NCBI GenBank assembly: GCA_023653785.1
Contig: JAMKCH010035279.1
Span: 124,001 to 188,000, forward strand
From: Ophioderma brevispina
Lineage: Eukaryota; Echinodermata; Ophiuroidea; Amphilepidida; Ophiodermatidae
Reading direction: 5' to 3'
DNA: 64,000 nucleotides
Below, in pieces: positions 59,519-64,000 of the stretch. The notes beneath the pieces were generated by a model. That model saw only the letters and a program-made list of their open reading frames with translations. It did no database searches and was not told the origin of the DNA. Numbering within the stretch: the first letter of the stretch is position 1; each line of letters begins with the position of its first letter. The translations under genes and the position numbers were made by a program.

Positions 59519-60940
59519 AAGGTGTTGATATGACATAGCATCAGCTATTAGAGACAAAATCCGGCATTTTTGAATTTAAAAAAAAAAAAAAAATGAAATA
59601 GGGGCTTTAAAACAAAGACACATCCGACGGTGTTTTTCGGCCAAATCGCATTAAATAAAACTTAGTAGATAGTTGTAACCAATGTCAATGTCAACAAACT
59701 CTGCGCTTATAACGTAAAACGCTGTTAATGTGTTTTGAGAATTTGTTCACCGCTTTTAAATCGATATGATAGTTTATAATATACGTCTTTTGAATTATTG
59801 CATTTATTTCAAAGTGAAACAAAAACAGATATTTTATAAACGGATTTGGGATTATAGCTAAGAATATACGAGTGTGTAATAAAAGACTACATTTTTATGA
59901 TCTCAAAATTACATGCCATGAAAGAGACCAAATTAAAACAAGAACGCAAAGTGCTAAGACAAAGACATTTCAGAAACCTGAAACTCCCGTTTCGTGACCA
60001 CCAAGATTTCTAAAGTGATGAGGGTAAAAAAACCCGATTCGATTGGAATTTAACTAATACGGAACAAAAACCACATGCCTAGTATACAATAAAAATATCA
60101 CCTAAGGCTGTTGAAAAAATGTACACATCTGCTAGTTTGCAAATAATATTGCAACCTATTTTACAGTGTTATGAACATGGCACAAGAGTCGCATACTAGA
60201 TGCGAACGGCATGCAGAATATTTGGATATTCGATATTTAGTATCGTGCATTAATTTAAAAGCTAATAGATTTGCTGTAAACTGCAAAATAAGCTTTCCTT
60301 CAATTTCTTTGCCTGGATTAGTTTCATTTTGCCTGCAGAACGAAAGGAATGTGTACTTGGACTTTATTGTTATGTGACTGTGACTGTGCTCTAACTTTAA
60401 CGGGCCGTTTTCATATCAACGATTGACAGTTTTCAGTTTCGTCATCACTCTTGATCAACCTCAAACATTAATTGGAAAGCCTTCAAGGCATTATTATGTT
60501 ACTTGGAAAAGACCTTACTAAAGGTAGTGTAACGTCATACGAACTAGACTGACTTGAAGGTGTTGTAAGTAGAAATATTGAAAACTGTATGCTTCCGTCC
60601 ATTAAGTTATATCGAAGACATGTCAAAGTCCGTCAAAACAAACAAAACACATAGAGGATGACTCAAAAACCCATATATATTTCTTTCCTTAAATATGAAT
60701 GTGGGTTTGAAATGATCAATATTGATGCGGAAAATCCCTTGTACAGATGGTGCTTAATATTTCAAACACATGTTAACTTTTCAATGTACTCTTCATCATA
60801 TTTTGGTCCTGTTGTTTTACCTTATAAGGGATGTACATAGAATGTTTATGTAAACCATTATACGTTCAAATGTTTGTGAGATCAGAATAAACATTATTTG
60901 CAAAAGACAATTCTTTTGAGCAGTCATTTATTATTTTAGT
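59519..60940. other. Intergenic, nothing recognised
   Basis: Contains an A run at 59578-59593. Frames at 60171-60377 and 60658-60840 are unassigned. Confidence 0.4.
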
Positions 60941-61425
60941 GGGAGAGCGTGGCCTAGCGGTTAGGGTGCTTGCATCTGGCGCAAATTTACCATCAAAATT
61001 CCCGGGTTCGAATCCCGGTGGGGTCGTGGCACTTGCTGGGATTTATTCGGGTACTATCAATTCTGGATTTGATCTGTATACCAGCTCTTGATTAAATACA
61101 GAATACCGCTCTCCTCCATGGTTCACTTGGAATTGGGCAAATGGATCATGAAAGCATCCCTTCCTTCGGAGGGGACGTTAAGCCGTCGGTCCCGTGTACA
61201 GAAAGTCACAACTGTACATGTACATCGCAGTCAGTGTCGAATAAGAGTAGGGTGTAAACCCCTGACTGTTCCCAATCCGCCCCAGCCTCAAATAGCGGGC
61301 CATATTAGGAGCGTCCGTATCATGGATACACGCGGCCCCGGATCAGCACACTAGCTGAATAAATCTCGATGACATCACCACAAAGCCATTACCAATGACT
61401 TGTGGACACGAGCAACAAATAAAAA
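60941..61425 (+). mobile_element. Full-length tRNA-derived SINE
   Basis: The head contains a pol III A box, TGGCCTAGCGG (60950-60960), and a perfect B box, GGTTCGAATCC (61005-61015), inside a T-arm CCGGG...CCCGG. The head cannot be a functional tRNA, because the 5' end GGGAGAG does not pair with the sequence after the T arm. A central block with GGGACGTTAAGCCGTCGGTC and CCCGTGTAC (about 61172-61200) recalls conserved central domains of animal SINE superfamilies. The tail includes GTCCGTATCATGGATACAC and CAATGACTTGTGGAC, shared with the truncated copy at 39893-40022. Transcribed by pol III and moved by a partner LINE, if still active. Confidence 0.85.
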
Positions 61426-63681
61426 ATGTATTATTGTTGTATGAATTTCGATGTTGGGTTAATTAATTATTATTAAATGATATCATAGAACAATTAAGAA
61501 ATAACATACATGAGATTATGAAATAATATAACAAGTCCTTTCTGTGCAACATGAAACGGTAGGAAGATAAAGATGCACGCAGCACGATGACGGGTACGAT
61601 TTTAGATAGCCCTGGATTTTGTTCCCCGCTGAATAGGTGAAACAGCCTATTCAGTATCTTGTTCAAGCCCGAAGGGGACCCCCAAGATATAAAAAAATGC
61701 AAAGGTTAAAAATAAAACAATTTCACGTGGAAATGCGTAATGCTGGATGACAAACAGAAACGATAAACGATGACAGCCTCAATCATCCACTTCTGTTGCC
61801 TTTTTCCCGTCATTATACTTTTCAAAACGTATTAAGACACGAAGAGTATTGATTATTGCAAAAGTGCGCGCAAATGCAGCCCCTGATGCAATGTGAAAGG
61901 GAAACGCAATAAATCAAACCCAAGCCTGTTGAAAGATTATAGCCTTCCTGGTGATATCTTCTTTATAAATTTCGATTTCAGTTGTTCATGGTATACATTG
62001 TGAATCTATTACTTATTAAGAATCAATTTCCTTTTCATGCATTCAAAAGAAATGGAATCGCCAAGCAAGATTGTTGCTCTTTTTTCATCAATAACCACAG
62101 GTTTATTTAAGCTTGTCACTTGGCGATAATGTTCGTGGTCTCTCTATAAAATTGTATATTACTATAAATTAAGACGCAATCTAACCCTAAACCCGTAAAT
62201 GAGTCTAGCATTTCAGGCGTCTTTTTTATCAATTTCGATTTTAGTTATATACAGTGAATCTTTTAATCGTTTCACCCATTTTTTGTGCACTTTGTTCCAT
62301 TTTTTAAATTGCGTTTGACATATTCTAAGAAATACAGGATAACTTCCAGGGCATTAACACTACTACTTTATTCATTGTTTTTAAATGATTTATATGTCAT
62401 TTTTAAAAGTTTCATTTGAAACTGAATTAAGTACAACATAATACTTCGCGTGTTATCTCGACTGATTCATGAGCGCAACACTTGTCAGCAATAACAGAGG
62501 CGGTATCTCTAATGAAATTATGCTCTTCGATTTTGCCTCAGGTTCTCGTGAAAGGGCATTAATTGTCTTAAAGAAAGTAGCAAGTCACAAACAAAGCTCT
62601 CCATTGACGCCTGTATAGAAGATTCTAGTGACAAGTCACCGACGCTGGTTACCGATGGCAATTCGCGCATGTGTAGTACATTCGGGTGACTGACCTAAGT
62701 ATACACACAATCGAATGCAGTAAATCTGTGTGTACATTGTACGTGTCATGCAAACACGGTCCCGTGCATATAATTATGACAGCAATCAATACTCCTATTG
62801 CATTTCCCAGTTCAAACTTGGTTCCACTGCCGGAAAATAGCCATGCATATTTGCATTGTCACCTTATTAAAACTAAATGTCACCTTGCAATGATGACACT
62901 GTGGGTTCAGGAATGATTTAAGTAATACCGTCACAGATAGTACATCTCACTAGTCACATTATATCGCGCATAATCTACGATTATTTAGGAGTACTTTTTC
63001 AACCCTCAATTTCCAGGATTGACTTATGGCGCAACGTTACTAACATAAAAACAATACCAACACTCAACAACGGAAAGTCTTATTTAAATTCTGTTTTCAG
63101 CTTCCGATAGCCGAGACCATACCGGATTTTCCCATTATCATTGCGCATATAATTTTGACCATCTGAGGTCTAAAAAAGTCTCTCGAACGTCATGAACACA
63201 TATTGCAGAATTTCCAAAATCTCCCCAAGCTGTATCACAAATATGACGTTACCATTCAATAATGAGAGTAATGAGCGGCGCTCTTCATTGTAAATTGTAT
63301 TGGACGAAGTGTGTACGTGTGTTCGTGTATGGTTCAGAGCGTTCATAGTTTAAAGGCACTATCAGTGATTTGCTAAATCAGAAAATCAAAAAATCATAAA
63401 AAAAAACAGATTTTGCATGTTTGTAACAAGTATAGGTATCCTAACATGCCCTGCAAATGATATGACCAAAAGCAACCTAAAAAGGACAAAATCGGATGTT
63501 TTAGTCATTAGTGTCCGTTTGGACACTTACTACTACACGTAATTGAATGGAGATTCGTATCTTTGAAAACTGCCGTTTTCTTCGTTTTCGGTCAATTCTT
63601 CAGTTGGAAAATGTAACATATGAGAATTCTCGCAGAATTAAAGAGAACTAACTGTCCTTTTAATTGATTGTTTTATCGGAG
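61426..63681. other. Intergenic with a weak diverged repeat
   Basis: Two stretches near 61950-61995 and 62215-62260 share TTTATNAATTTCGATTT-like words and GTGAATCT, possibly an old direct repeat about 266 bp apart. No gene was recognised. Confidence 0.4.
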
Positions 63682-63945
63682 CTGTCTCTCTGAAACTGAG
63701 AGATCTGGGGTTCTCACTAATGACACTCTTTCTTGGTCTGGCAAATCATATTATTGCTACATATTTAAAAAAAATAAAAGACAATTTTGTAAAACGGTAA
63801 ATGTACATGTATATTAGATGTAAATTTTAGTTACATTGATTATATAAACGATCAGAATTGTATTGACAAAGAGGCAGGGGCAAACCTGCTTGACCTGAAA
63901 AAAAAATACTGAAATATCTCCTTTGTCATTGACAAATTTGAGCTA
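63682..63945 (+). repeat. Dispersed repeat copy (pairs with 54597-54832)
   Basis: Same ordered blocks as the 54.6-kb copy: CTCACTAATGACACTCTTTC, TTGGTCTGGCAAAT, GAGGCAGGGGCAAACCTGCT, CTCCTTTGTCATTGACAAAT. It is somewhat longer because of extra AT-rich sequence in the middle. Confidence 0.85.
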
Positions 63946-64000
63946 AAATCACATGCAGACATATTTTCGAGTCCGTATTAGGTGTGCTAAAAGAGGTATA

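Noticed and set aside
60941..61032. Functional tRNA gene
   Set aside because: A and B boxes are good, but the acceptor stem does not pair and the sequence continues into a SINE body and tail shared with another locus.

Overview
The window is AT-rich animal DNA with spliced genes, long introns, sparse coding content and dense repeats. It is not bacterial or viral. The only recognisable cellular gene is a neuropeptide GPCR that resembles the kisspeptin receptor (KISS1R/GPR54). That gene, the abundant foldback elements and a tRNA-derived SINE fit an invertebrate deuterostome, most likely an echinoderm or hemichordate. The taxonomic call is inference. No single marker here proves it.

Layout. 0-16 kb: intergenic, filled with non-autonomous DNA elements. 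These include a TTAA-flanked element (1731-2586), a hairpin (3036-3140), a nested foldback (about 3860-5105), an exact 202-bp tandem triplication (8272-8895), a foldback built from repeated monomers (9785-11130), a composite repeat (12490-13640) and a TA-flanked element carrying a TTAA-flanked one (13876-15099). 16-19 kb: a 2.5-copy tandem array with a unit of about 1.13 kb. 20.5-23 kb: a compound foldback whose arms carry short tandem subrepeats. 24.6-28.3 kb: two more terminal-inverted-repeat elements. 31.2-35.25 kb: a 1.9-kb direct duplication, one copy interrupted by a LINE 3' end. 36.5-38.9 kb: a TTAA element, a 993-bp foldback with Tc1/mariner-like ends, and a second copy of the repeat seen near 8 kb.

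42.2-50.6 kb holds the receptor gene on the + strand: a possible 5' non-coding exon, then three coding exons with good splice sites and introns of 5.1 kb and 1.15 kb. All family-A GPCR landmarks are present, but TM7 and the tail lie one frame away from the rest of the last exon. The gene is therefore either a recent pseudogene or carries a one-base assembly error in a T run. 51.8-53.8 kb is a decayed LINE reverse-transcriptase fragment split by a 789-bp element with a CATG target duplication. 54-64 kb holds two TA-type elements (56316-57402, 58923-59516), a full-length tRNA-derived SINE (60941-61425) and a dispersed repeat present at 54.6 and 63.7 kb.

No transposase, CRISPR array, operon or novel multi-gene system is supported. 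The notable feature is the number of unrelated palindromic, non-autonomous elements, several nested so that relative insertion order can be read. All coordinates and repeat alignments were made by eye. Arm edges without a target-site duplication are approximate.
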